Part shown: piece by piece, positions 1 through 6,597 of the stretch | Layout of the letters: every line of letters begins with the position of its first letter | Position numbering within the stretch: position 1 is the stretch's first letter | Assembly (NCBI GenBank): GCA_004525335.1 | Contig: SPCL01000068.1 | Location: 1-10,535 of the forward strand | DNA from: Thermodesulfobacteriales bacterium | GTDB lineage: Bacteria; Desulfobacterota_D; UBA1144; Nemesobacterales; UBA2774 | Direction of reading: 5' to 3' | Length of the DNA stretch: 10,535 nucleotides | Program-made: the position numbers and the translations under genes | Notes under the pieces: generated by a model | What the model was told of the DNA's origin: nothing | The model's database searches: none | The model's input: the letters and a program-made list of their open reading frames with translations, nothing else

Positions 1-203
1 GCTCCAACTCCTGCTCCAATTGCGGTGTTTTTAGCAACATTGCCTGCACCACCTTTATTGTCTTTAGCTAACGCTTTACACTCTGCATTGTCTCTGTAGT
101 ATTTGTCCTGATTCTTAATGCTTGCAGGATCTACTACAGGATCCGCAAAAACATAAGTTGAAGATATGATCAAAAAAGCCAATAGATAAATTATTTTTTT
201 CAT
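1..203 (-). CDS. Exported glycine-zipper-like protein, C-terminus cut by window edge
   Basis: The first 67 codons of a minus-strand gene are visible and the rest runs off the window. The start is an ATG at 203 preceded by GGAGGG (210-215) with 6 nt spacing. Residues 1-20 form a Sec signal peptide: Lys-Lys, a hydrophobic run, and a likely cut after VFA. The mature part begins DPVVDP and carries a motif of the form KYYRDNAECKALA with a single Cys42. It then enters a Gly/Ala-rich stretch ending GAGVG, which looks like the beginning of a glycine zipper. Small envelope proteins with a YxxDxxECxxLA motif followed by a Gly zipper are annotated as glycine-zipper family proteins, and their function is largely unknown. 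It lies 34 nt downstream of the next exported protein gene, so the two are probably cotranscribed. The family call is moderate because the zipper itself is truncated. Confidence 0.7.
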   Translation of the reverse strand, partial: MKKIIYLLAFLIISSTYVFADPVVDPASIKNQDKYYRDNAECKALAKDNKGGAGNVAKNTAIGAGVG

Positions 204-237
204 GAATATCCCTCCATAAAATTTTTATACTCGAAAG

Positions 238-909
238 TTAGTTGCTTACAAATGTCTCTGTAAAGTCCCCGCCAATTGGTTTCCCAATTTGATATCCCTT
301 ATAAGGCTCGTAATCTCCAAGCTCAAAATCACGCACTGTGTAGTTACAAACAGTTTTAGCATCTTGTGCAGAACAAGAATAAGTGATCATTGAACCTGCG
401 AGAGATAAATTCTCACCTTCTATTAGAAGAGATGGCGTTAACGAGAAGTTATGTACATCGAACCCGCCTTGAGCATTTTTGCCTACACGGTAAATTCCGC
501 CAAACTCCGTCTCGTTTGAATCTTCAGGGACTTTATCCCCTTCTTCAAGCACGCTAATACCGGCAATCTCTTCTTGGATTATTGCTCGGCCTCCAAGATC
601 GTTAACTCTGTCGATAATATTGACTTTTACTTTCAATTCGAGTTTCCCGTCTTTGGTATATGTGATGACCTGGGTAACTGGAATATCAAAATCTCCGTCT
701 CCCGTGTCGATGGCTTTTCCGTAAATTTTTTCTTTTTTTACAACTGTTCCATCCTGCTGTGATTCATTCACTAGAGTTTTCTCGGACAAAAGACCGTCAT
801 AGAGTTTCCGGAACTCAGAAACCCCAAGCGAATCCTCTGCGAGTGAATTAAATGATGATAATGTACCAATGAAAATCGCTAAAATTAAAACGTAACTTAT
901 TCTCAACAT
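238..909 (-). CDS. Hypothetical exported protein of 223 residues
   Basis: I do not recognise this protein. The start is placed at the ATG at 909 because a full Shine-Dalgarno sequence AAAGGAGG (915-922) lies 5 nt before it. The ATG at 927 would put that Shine-Dalgarno inside the coding region. Residues 1-24 are a Sec signal peptide (MLRIS, then a hydrophobic core, with a cut likely after SLA24). The mature protein is acidic and rich in alternating beta-type residues (about 75-100 and 135-175). It contains two cysteines nine residues apart (about 179 and 188) that could form a disulfide in the periplasm. There is no lipobox, transmembrane anchor or recognisable catalytic motif. It sits between the acyl-CoA ligase and a glycine-zipper-like exported protein on the same strand. 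A periplasmic or surface role is inferred only from the signal peptide. Confidence 0.75.
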   Translation of the reverse strand: MLRISYVLILAIFIGTLSSFNSLAEDSLGVSEFRKLYDGLLSEKTLVNESQQDGTVVKKEKIYGKAIDTGDGDFDIPVTQVITYTKDGKLELKVKVNIIDRVNDLGGRAIIQEEIAGISVLEEGDKVPEDSNETEFGGIYRVGKNAQGGFDVHNFSLTPSLLIEGENLSLAGSMITYSCSAQDAKTVCNYTVRDFELGDYEPYKGYQIGKPIGGDFTETFVSN

Positions 910-914
910 ATACT

Positions 915-922
915 CCTCCTTT
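915..922 (-). promoter_or_regulatory. Strong Shine-Dalgarno that sets the start of the 238-909 gene
   Basis: The minus strand reads AAAGGAGG followed by AGTAT and ATG. This is a near-perfect complement to the 16S rRNA 3' end with 5 nt spacing, and it selects the ATG at 909 over the upstream in-frame ATG at 927. Confidence 0.75.
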
Positions 923-949
923 AACAATCTTAACTGTTAATATTTTAAC
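921..949. repeat. Clustered TTAAC half-sites, including a TTAACA-N8-TGTTAA dyad
   Basis: TTAAC occurs at 921-925, 930-934 and 945-949, and its complement GTTAA at 936-940. The outer pair makes an inverted repeat TTAACA (921-926) / TGTTAA (935-940) with an 8-nt centre. The cluster lies immediately upstream of the Shine-Dalgarno of the exported protein gene, so it is in the leader or promoter region. It could be a repressor or activator operator, but chance is a real alternative in such AT-rich DNA. Confidence 0.35.
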
Positions 950-968
950 CTAATTCTGGATTAGATTA
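946..968. repeat. AT-rich hairpin after the acyl-CoA ligase gene
   Basis: TAACCTAAT (946-954) and ATTAGATTA (960-968) are complementary apart from one position, which becomes a G-U pair in the minus-strand RNA, with a 5-nt loop. It begins 3 nt beyond the ligase stop codon. No U-tract follows on the minus strand, so it is not a convincing intrinsic terminator. It could be an mRNA 3'-end stabiliser or weak attenuator. A TATAAT hexamer (minus strand, 965-970) overlaps its edge but has no credible -35 partner. Confidence 0.35.
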
Positions 969-971
969 TAT

Positions 972-2690
972 TTACCTCTTAACTTTATAACCTGCTTTCT
1001 TCATATCCCATGTGTCTTTTGTGATTCCTTTTTCACGCAGCCTATTTTTTTGAACTCTTAGTGTTCCCGTTTTGGGAAGCGATTTTTCAAACCTTATAAA
1101 CCTTGGAATCATAAAGTAAGGCATCTTCGGCTCTAAAAACTTTATAAGTTTTATCGGATCGATCGTCTTACCTTTTTTGGGAACAACCACGATCATAAGC
1201 TCGTCTTCAGCGTATCGGCCGCTCTCAGCTTTTACCCCTACAGCGCCAGACTCTTCAACATCAGGATGAGAGCCAACTGTTTTTTCAACCTCAAAAGAGC
1301 TGATATTCTCTCCTTTGCATCTGAGGTAATCTTTGACCCTATCTACAAAGTATATATAGCCGTCCTTGTCCATCCTTCCTGCGTCCCCAGTATGAAACCA
1401 GAAGTTGCGGAAATCCTCTACAGTTTTCTCAGGCATTTTGTTGTAGTAATGAAGCATTACATTAGGAGTTCTGGGACGAACAATTATCTCGCCTATCTCC
1501 CCTCTTGCTACTTCCTCATCTGTTTCCGGGTCTCCAATTTTAATTTCATATCCCGGGGCTTCCTTCCCGCACGAGCCGACTCTAAAAACTTCCCCGGGGC
1601 GCATCCAGGTGCATTGTCCAATCTCTGTCAGCCCATAGCCTTCCATAAATTTGATGTTGAACCTTTTCATGAACTCTTCGATTATGTCATGAGGTGCCGG
1701 AGAACCAAGAACTAGTTTTACCTTATGCTGTTTTTCCTCAGGCACGGCTGGAGTGTTCCACATGAAGTAAGAAATAGTGCCAACTAAATTAAACTTTGTG
1801 ATCTCGTGATCAACCATCCATTTCCAAAACTGACTCGCGCTGTATTTTTCTTCTACCACAACCTTAGCGCCCATAATAAGCGCAGGATATACACTCATAA
1901 CCATGGCGTTTGAATGAAAGAGCGGCAGACAAGTGAAGCAAACATCATTTGGGCCCACATCCATAATCTCTGCATAGTTTCTGGCGCTTGAATAATCCGC
2001 GGCGCATGGTCTCACTACTCCTTTTGATCTCCCTGTTGTTCCCGACGTATACATAAGACGGGCGTGATCGACAAACGTAATTTCGACCTTGGGCTCAGTT
2101 GTTTTTTGAGGAGTAATGAACTCTGAATAAGAAGTCATCTTCTTAAAGTTATATCCATGCTTGTCATATTTGGGAGAACCGTCTCTGGTCCATACTATTA
2201 CATTTTTTAGTTGAGGAATCTTCTTTGCTATAGGCGGCATACGCTCAAGATACTCTTCTGCAATAAAGAGCACAATTGAGTCAGAGCTGTCAATTATGTA
2301 CTGAAGGAAATCCATCTTATAGCCTGTATTAATAGGAACCATAACAGCGCCCATTTTCAGAATTCCAAACCATGTAATTACATAGTCCTCAGAGTTGGGC
2401 ATGTAGACAGCGACTTTATCGCCTTTTTTAATTCCCATATCCATAAGGCCGTTTGCAATTTTGTTTACGAGCTTATTGGTTTGATAAAAGCTAAGCGGTT
2501 TGTTATATCCAAACTGCAGGAAAGGTTTTTTACCTAACTTCTTAGCCTGTTCTTTTAGAACTTTAGGCAGCACCCAGTTTCTTTTGTCGTGCTTTAAATA
2601 CCATTCAACATCAAAATTGCCGTTTTCTCTTTGGTAAGTTATCGGGTGTCTAAGATCCCTAATTTTATTCTTAGTATCCTTAGCAGCCAT
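972..2690 (-). CDS. AMP-forming acyl-CoA ligase, CaiC-like
   Basis: A cytoplasmic AMP-forming acyl-CoA synthetase of 572 residues, a usual length. It should activate a carboxylic acid with ATP to an acyl-adenylate and then transfer it to CoA. The ANL motifs are in order: A3 P-loop YTSGTTGRSKG (214-224), A5 GYGLTE (351-356), A7 WFHTGD (431-436), A8 VDRVKDYLRCKGE, and a C-terminal A10 region PKTGTLRVQK (about 539-548). Overall resemblance is to crotonobetaine/carnitine-type and related fatty acyl ligases; the substrate cannot be read from the sequence. At the A10 position normally holding the catalytic Lys of the GK pair, this protein has Leu-Arg (Arg545), with a Lys three residues later. The start is taken at the ATG at 2690, preceded by GAGGTG with 6 nt spacing; an in-frame GTG at 2699 overlaps that ribosome-binding site. 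It lies 103 nt downstream of tatC on the same strand, and no beta-oxidation partner gene is adjacent. Confidence 0.9.
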   Translation of the reverse strand: MAAKDTKNKIRDLRHPITYQRENGNFDVEWYLKHDKRNWVLPKVLKEQAKKLGKKPFLQFGYNKPLSFYQTNKLVNKIANGLMDMGIKKGDKVAVYMPNSEDYVITWFGILKMGAVMVPINTGYKMDFLQYIIDSSDSIVLFIAEEYLERMPPIAKKIPQLKNVIVWTRDGSPKYDKHGYNFKKMTSYSEFITPQKTTEPKVEITFVDHARLMYTSGTTGRSKGVVRPCAADYSSARNYAEIMDVGPNDVCFTCLPLFHSNAMVMSVYPALIMGAKVVVEEKYSASQFWKWMVDHEITKFNLVGTISYFMWNTPAVPEEKQHKVKLVLGSPAPHDIIEEFMKRFNIKFMEGYGLTEIGQCTWMRPGEVFRVGSCGKEAPGYEIKIGDPETDEEVARGEIGEIIVRPRTPNVMLHYYNKMPEKTVEDFRNFWFHTGDAGRMDKDGYIYFVDRVKDYLRCKGENISSFEVEKTVGSHPDVEESGAVGVKAESGRYAEDELMIVVVPKKGKTIDPIKLIKFLEPKMPYFMIPRFIRFEKSLPKTGTLRVQKNRLREKGITKDTWDMKKAGYKVKR

Positions 2691-2696
2691 CCATAT

Positions 2697-2702
2697 CACC
2701 TC
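2697..2702 (-). promoter_or_regulatory. Ribosome-binding site of the acyl-CoA ligase
   Basis: The minus strand reads GAGGTG, then ATATGG, then ATG (start at 2690), giving 6 nt spacing. The GTG at 2699, the first possible start of the open frame, is part of this element and is therefore unlikely to be the initiator. Confidence 0.6.
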
Positions 2703-2756
2703 GTTAAATAAATTGTGCGAACTATGTTAATGATTAAGAACTAATTTCAGTTGAAA

Positions 2757-2785
2757 AACTTATTTTCTAATGAGAACAAAGTCAA
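2757..2785 (-). promoter_or_regulatory. Possible sigma70 promoter for the acyl-CoA ligase
   Basis: On the minus strand a -35-like TTGACT (2780-2785, 5 of 6 matches) is followed after 17 nt by TAAGTT (2757-2762, only 3 of 6). It sits in the 103-nt gap after tatC, so the ligase may have its own promoter, but the poor -10 keeps this tentative. Confidence 0.25.
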
Positions 2786-2793
2786 TCCGGGAA

Positions 2794-3552
2794 TCAGTTA
2801 AATGTTTCTTCCTCTGAATCATCTTCTTTCTTTTTCTTGCCGAAAAACCATGCAATCAGAATTCCCAGCTCATAAAAAATAATAATAGGAACAAACATCA
2901 ACATCATAGATATAGCGTCGGTGGTGGGTGTAAGAATCGCTGCAATCATAGCGCTTACGACAACTGCGTACTTTCTCTTTTCTCTCAACCATTTACTTGT
3001 GACTATACCAATCCTAGCCAATATAAAAATTATTAGAGGGAATTCAAAAACGAGGCCAAAACCGAAAATTAGAGCCATGAAGAATGATAGCGCTTCACTA
3101 ATTGTTGGAAAAGCCTTTACATATTCTGAGGAATACTCATTTAATAGAAACTTAAACGCGGGGGGTGAGGCAACGTAGTAACAAAATGCCGCTCCTAATC
3201 CAAAAAAAAGAGATCCGAAGAAAATAAACGGAATTACTATCTGTTTTTCTTCTTTGTATAGAGCGGGGGCTATGAATCTCCAAGCTTGATAAAGGATGAA
3301 TGGAACTGCCAAGAAAAGAGCAGCAAAAAAAGAAACTTTTAAATAAGTTGTAAAACCCTCTACAGGACGAGTAAAGATTAAAGAGCTTCCCTCGGGGAGA
3401 TTTTCGATGAGAGGCTTCATTAAAAATTCGAAAAGCTCATTGGAAAAGTAATAAGCCGGAATAAACAATATGCCCACAGCAAGCAGTGACCATAGAAGTC
3501 TCAGCCTTAGTTCCCCAAGGTGATCAATAAAGGACATTTTTTCTTCGTTCAT
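2794..3552 (-). CDS. tatC: Twin-arginine translocase subunit TatC
   Basis: The inner-membrane core of the Tat pathway, which binds twin-arginine signal peptides and exports folded proteins. At 252 residues it has the usual size. The N-terminal FIDHLGELRLRL (8-19) carries the conserved Glu14, which matches the signal-peptide-binding Glu15 of E. coli TatC. The conserved block ending YQAWRFIAPALYKEEK retains the cytoplasmic-loop Phe and Glu of the binding site. The FGLVFEFP segment has the buried Glu of the fourth helix, and AAILTPTTDAIS is the typical periplasmic loop before helix 6. Six hydrophobic membrane segments are visible, followed by a charged KKKKEDDSEEE tail in the cytoplasm. No strong Shine-Dalgarno precedes the ATG at 3552. 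A second ATG at 3537 (MSFIDHLGEL) has a typical TatC N-terminus and could be the true start. No tatA or tatB gene is present in the window. Confidence 0.95.
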   Translation of the reverse strand: MNEEKMSFIDHLGELRLRLLWSLLAVGILFIPAYYFSNELFEFLMKPLIENLPEGSSLIFTRPVEGFTTYLKVSFFAALFLAVPFILYQAWRFIAPALYKEEKQIVIPFIFFGSLFFGLGAAFCYYVASPPAFKFLLNEYSSEYVKAFPTISEALSFFMALIFGFGLVFEFPLIIFILARIGIVTSKWLREKRKYAVVVSAMIAAILTPTTDAISMMLMFVPIIIFYELGILIAWFFGKKKKEDDSEEETFN

Positions 3553-3687
3553 AGATTGGGCTGAAGATTAACTTAATAGGAGAGGGTTCACAATTATTGA
3601 TCTTAGAAAGTAGGACAAAATAGAGGTTGAAACTAGATAATTATGTATTCTGCTGAAATTTCCCTATACGCATCTGCTAACATCAAA

Positions 3688-3716
3688 TTGACAACAATTC
3701 ATAGCTCGCATATATT
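3688..3716 (+). promoter_or_regulatory. Near-consensus sigma70 promoter of the serA-hisZ-purA operon
   Basis: A perfect -35 TTGACA (3688-3693), a 17-nt spacer and a -10 TATATT (3711-3716, 5 of 6). Transcription should begin near 3723, about 29 nt before the serA ribosome-binding site. The -35 lies inside a small dyad AATTG-ACAA-CAATT (3686-3699), which could be an operator or coincidence. This is the best promoter in the window. Confidence 0.8.
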
Positions 3717-3728
3717 GTTATGCCGTTA

Positions 3729-3750
3729 AGAAACACCCCTAAAAGTTTCT
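3729..3750 (+). promoter_or_regulatory. Hairpin in the serA leader ending next to the ribosome-binding site
   Basis: AGAAAC (3729-3734) and GTTTCT (3745-3750) can form a perfect 6-bp stem with a 10-nt loop in the predicted 5' leader. It ends 1 nt before the GGAGG at 3752. It may affect access to the Shine-Dalgarno; it does not match any riboswitch that I recognise. Confidence 0.35.
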
Positions 3751-3751
3751 C

Positions 3752-3756
3752 GGAGG
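3752..3756 (+). promoter_or_regulatory. Shine-Dalgarno that identifies TTG 3762 as the serA start
   Basis: GGAGG is followed by AAAAA and then TTG. The 5-nt spacing is ideal, and the resulting N-terminus MKVLITDG matches the normal SerA start. The upstream ATG at 3720 has no such element. Confidence 0.8.
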
Positions 3757-3761
3757 AAAAA

Positions 3762-5348
3762 TTGAAAGTACTAATTACAGACGGTATGGCCAAGGATGGT
3801 CTTGAGATCCTTGAGGCTGCCACAGAACTTGATATAGATGTAAGAAAGGGTATTACCAAAGAAGAACTAATGGAAATAATCGGCGATTTTGAGGCCGTTA
3901 TCATAAGAAGTGCAACTAATCTAACCGCCGACCTAATTGAAGCTGGAACTAATCTGAAAGCTATTGGACGAGCCGGAATTGGAGTAGACAACGTTGATGT
4001 TGAGGCCGCCACTAAAAAGGGCATTGTCGTGATGAACACCCCTGAGGCTAATGCGATCACAACCGCTGAGCACACAATTAGTCTCATGCTTTCGCTAGCG
4101 AGAAGAATTCCCGAAGCCCATGCTTCACTAAAGGCGGGAAAGTGGGAAAGAAGCAAATTTAAAGGCATTGAAATATACGGTAAAACTCTTGGCTGCATCG
4201 GGCTTGGAAATATAGGAAAGCTAGTTGCGGAAAGAGCTATGGGACTTAAGATGAACGTTATAGCTTATGACCCATTTCTCACACAAGAAGCTGCTGATAA
4301 AATTGGTGTTGAGCTGGTTTCATTAGACGAGCTTCTTAAAAGAGCTGATGTAATCACAATACACACACCCCTTACTCCAGACACTAAAGACCTTATTAAT
4401 AAAGATACATTTGAGAAGACAAAACCGGGAGTGATAATCGTTAATTGCGCCAGAGGCGGGGTAATAAACGAAGCGGATATTAAAGAAGCTATAGAATCGG
4501 GGAAAATTGCAGGAGCCGCATTTGACGTCTTCACAACTGAGCCTGTGGCCGAAGACAATCCGATACTGTCTATTGAAGAAAACATCGTAATGACTCCACA
4601 TCTGGGCGCCTCCACTGCTGAAGCACAGACAAAGGTTGGACTTGCGATTGCTGAGCAGATCGTTGATTTCTTAGTAAACGGAGTAGTAAACAACGCTGTG
4701 AATATGCCTTCAGTAAGCCTTGAAGCTCTATCCGTAATGAAACCCTACCTCAATTTGGCTGAGAAACTTGGGACACTTCAGGGACAAATTAGTAAGGGCG
4801 GCATTAAAGAAGTACATATTGAATATGATGGCGAGGTAGCGGAGCTAGACACTCCCCCAATTACGGTAGCAGCGCTTAAGGGTTTTCTTACACCTATGCT
4901 GGACGTAGTAGTAAGCCACGTTAATGCCCCGGTAATTGCTAAAGAAAGAGGAATCAAGGTAGTTGAATCCAAATCATCGGAAGCAAAAGATTTTACAAGC
5001 TTGATAACCATGAAGATAAAGACAACAGAGGGTGAAAATCAGGTTTCGGGCACAATATTCGGGAAGGAAGAACCCAGAATAGTTCGAATTAACGGAGTTA
5101 CAATTGACTTAGTGCCGCAAGGTTATATGCTGGTAAGTGAAAATAATGACAGGCCGGGATTCATTGGATCCATGTGCACAATCCTGGGCGATAACAATGT
5201 GAATATAGGCCGGCTTCACTTAGGAAGAGAGGCCATCGGCGGAAGAGCAATTGTATTTACCAATGTAGATTCCCCGGTACCAACAGAGGTTATAGAACAA
5301 ATATCAAATCTATCCGATATTATTTCGGTTGCGCAGGTTAAATTTTAA
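3762..5348 (+). CDS. serA: D-3-phosphoglycerate dehydrogenase
   Basis: Oxidises 3-phosphoglycerate to 3-phosphohydroxypyruvate with NAD+, the first step of serine synthesis, in the cytoplasm. From the TTG start it has 528 residues, the length of the long (type I) form such as that of Mycobacterium tuberculosis. The NAD-binding GLGNIG is at 147-152. The catalytic Arg231 (CARGG), Glu260 and His280 (TPHLGAS) are all present. An allosteric substrate-binding domain follows (about 318-450), and a C-terminal ACT domain (about 455-528, with NNDRPG at 461-466) is likely to sense serine. The TTG is chosen because GGAGG lies 5 nt upstream and the protein then begins MKVLITDG. The in-frame ATG at 3720 lies at or before the predicted transcription start. 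It is the first gene of the operon and its stop abuts the hisZ ATG (TAAATG), implying translational coupling. Confidence 0.96.
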   Translation: MKVLITDGMAKDGLEILEAATELDIDVRKGITKEELMEIIGDFEAVIIRSATNLTADLIEAGTNLKAIGRAGIGVDNVDVEAATKKGIVVMNTPEANAITTAEHTISLMLSLARRIPEAHASLKAGKWERSKFKGIEIYGKTLGCIGLGNIGKLVAERAMGLKMNVIAYDPFLTQEAADKIGVELVSLDELLKRADVITIHTPLTPDTKDLINKDTFEKTKPGVIIVNCARGGVINEADIKEAIESGKIAGAAFDVFTTEPVAEDNPILSIEENIVMTPHLGASTAEAQTKVGLAIAEQIVDFLVNGVVNNAVNMPSVSLEALSVMKPYLNLAEKLGTLQGQISKGGIKEVHIEYDGEVAELDTPPITVAALKGFLTPMLDVVVSHVNAPVIAKERGIKVVESKSSEAKDFTSLITMKIKTTEGENQVSGTIFGKEEPRIVRINGVTIDLVPQGYMLVSENNDRPGFIGSMCTILGDNNVNIGRLHLGREAIGGRAIVFTNVDSPVPTEVIEQISNLSDIISVAQVKF

Positions 5349-6098
5349 ATGGTAGATCGCTTAAGTCTCCCCCAAGGGGTTAAAGATTATATTCCTGAAA
5401 AAGCAGAAGAACTTAGAAGAATAGAAGAGGGACTGCTTGAAGAATTCTCTAGATGGGGATACAGAAAAGTAATAACCCCTCTGTTTGAATACCTGGAGCC
5501 TCTTTCAGTTGGGCTTGGGGATGAGCTTAAAAGTAAGGTCATGAAATTTGTTGACCCGTCTACAGGCGAGATAGTAGCCCTTAGACCGGATATCACACCT
5601 CAAATTGCAAGAATAGTTTCCACACAGCTAATAGACCTAACCTCGCCGCTAAGATTATGTTATAACGGAAGAGTGGTCAGATTTGAAGAAAAGGGGAGTG
5701 GTAAAGAGAGGGAGATCTTTCAAGTAGGGTGCGAGCTTATTGGTTTGAATTCTGCTGAGGCTGATGCTGAGATAATTGCTCTGGGAATTAAGTGTCTTAG
5801 CAAATCCGGGATAAAAAAGCTGGTTCTTGATATTGGACACACAGGAATTTTAAGAAATTTACTAGCTAAAACCGGCGATGTACGGCCGGAAATTGAAGAA
5901 GCGATCAAGAAAAAAGACCAAGAGGCTTTAGAGAAAGCATTAAGGAAATCTAACGCAAATAAGAATGTAAAAGACGCAATAAAACGCCTGCCCATGTTAT
6001 ACGGGGGTAGAGATGTATTAGAAGAAGCTAAGAAGATAGTATCTATAAGAAAATATATCAAAGAACTTGATAATGTATTAAATGTTGTCGATGACTAC

Positions 6099-6101
6099 TA
6101 A
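6099..6101 (+). other. In-frame TAA interrupting hisZ
   Basis: The reading frame reads GAC TAC TAA CTG GAT TAT, and the frame on both sides encodes HisZ. Codons one substitution away from TAA include AAA, CAA, GAA, TCA, TTA, TAT and TAC, so a single base change or miscall suffices. No obvious readthrough-promoting context or selenocysteine-type element is visible. Confidence 0.9.
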
Positions 6102-6582
6102 CTGGATTATAAAGTAAATATAGACTTAACTGAGTTAAGAGGATTTAATTACTATACAGGAGTTACTTTTGAAATACTTTCCCAAGTGCTGCCTTCCCCT
6201 CTTCTTAGAGGAGGGAGATACGACGAATTAATGGGCAAATATGGCCGTGACGCAGCTGCTACGGGATTTGCTGTCGATGTAGAATCTTTAATGGACTATT
6301 CAAAAAACAACGTAGAAAACAACCAAATACATTTTGTTGTTATACCTAACAAACCGTCCTTAAGGCGGGAAGCAATTCATCTAACAGAGTGGCTCAGATC
6401 AAGCGGGTTCAAAGTTATACTAGACTTAAACCTAAATCCTCAACAAAAGGAACTTAGATTAAAAGAAAACCGCGCCTCAAATTTTTATGGCGTAATACTA
6501 TTAGAAACGCCAAGAAAATTGAAACTCATCGAATCCAGAAAGGGCTCCGGCAAAGAGTTCTCAAACCTCGAAGAACTTCTCA

Positions 6583-6590
6583 AAGGGGGA
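6583..6590 (+). promoter_or_regulatory. Ribosome-binding site of purA inside the hisZ 3' end
   Basis: AAGGGGGA lies 7 nt before the purA ATG (6598) and within the last hisZ codons. purA therefore has its own initiation signal even if translation of hisZ stops early at 6099. Confidence 0.6.
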
Positions 6591-6597
6591 ATTTAGA

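Larger units (their letters stand above)
5349..6596 (+). pseudogene. hisZ: ATP phosphoribosyltransferase regulatory subunit HisZ, interrupted by an in-frame stop
   Basis: HisZ is a catalytically inactive HisRS paralogue that pairs with short HisG to form active ATP phosphoribosyltransferase, the first step of histidine synthesis. The frame spans 416 codons. Class II motif 1 lies in the region beginning PQGVKDYIP (8-16), and motif 2 includes LRPDITPQIAR (78-88) and EIFQVGCELIG. A TAA occurs at codon 251 (6099-6101). Beyond it the same frame continues with RGFNYYTG (264-271), GGRYDEL (288-294) and a roughly 100-residue C-terminal domain resembling a degenerate anticodon-binding fold. No other stop occurs in the frame and no frame change is needed. 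Alone, the 250-residue upstream part lacks motif 3. The downstream piece could start only at a GTG (6186) without a ribosome-binding site. The intact remainder points to a very recent mutation, a sequencing error or readthrough. The gene abuts serA (0 nt) and ends 1 nt before purA. Family identification is confident; functional status is not. Confidence 0.85.

Noticed and set aside
1266..1715. Plus-strand open frame opposite the acyl-CoA ligase
   Set aside because: It overlaps conserved ligase motifs, has no ribosome-binding site and shows no recognisable protein features.
2697..2699. GTG at 2699 as start of the acyl-CoA ligase
   Set aside because: It is part of the GAGGTG ribosome-binding site that serves the ATG at 2690.
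3720..3761. Upstream ATG extension of serA
   Set aside because: It overlaps the predicted transcription start, has no ribosome-binding site, and adds 14 residues not typical of SerA.
4265..4693. Antisense open frames inside serA (also 3683-4198 and 4778-5011)
   Set aside because: They lie wholly or mostly within a strongly conserved gene and encode Ser/Thr/Ile-rich sequence typical of reverse-frame shadows.
6090..6110. Frameshift in hisZ
   Set aside because: Codon phase before and after the TAA is identical (6102 minus 5349 is a multiple of three), so the lesion is a nonsense codon only.
6186..6596. Separate small gene starting at GTG 6186
   Set aside because: It is in the same frame as the preceding hisZ part, has no Shine-Dalgarno, and would begin in the middle of the conserved HisRS-like core.
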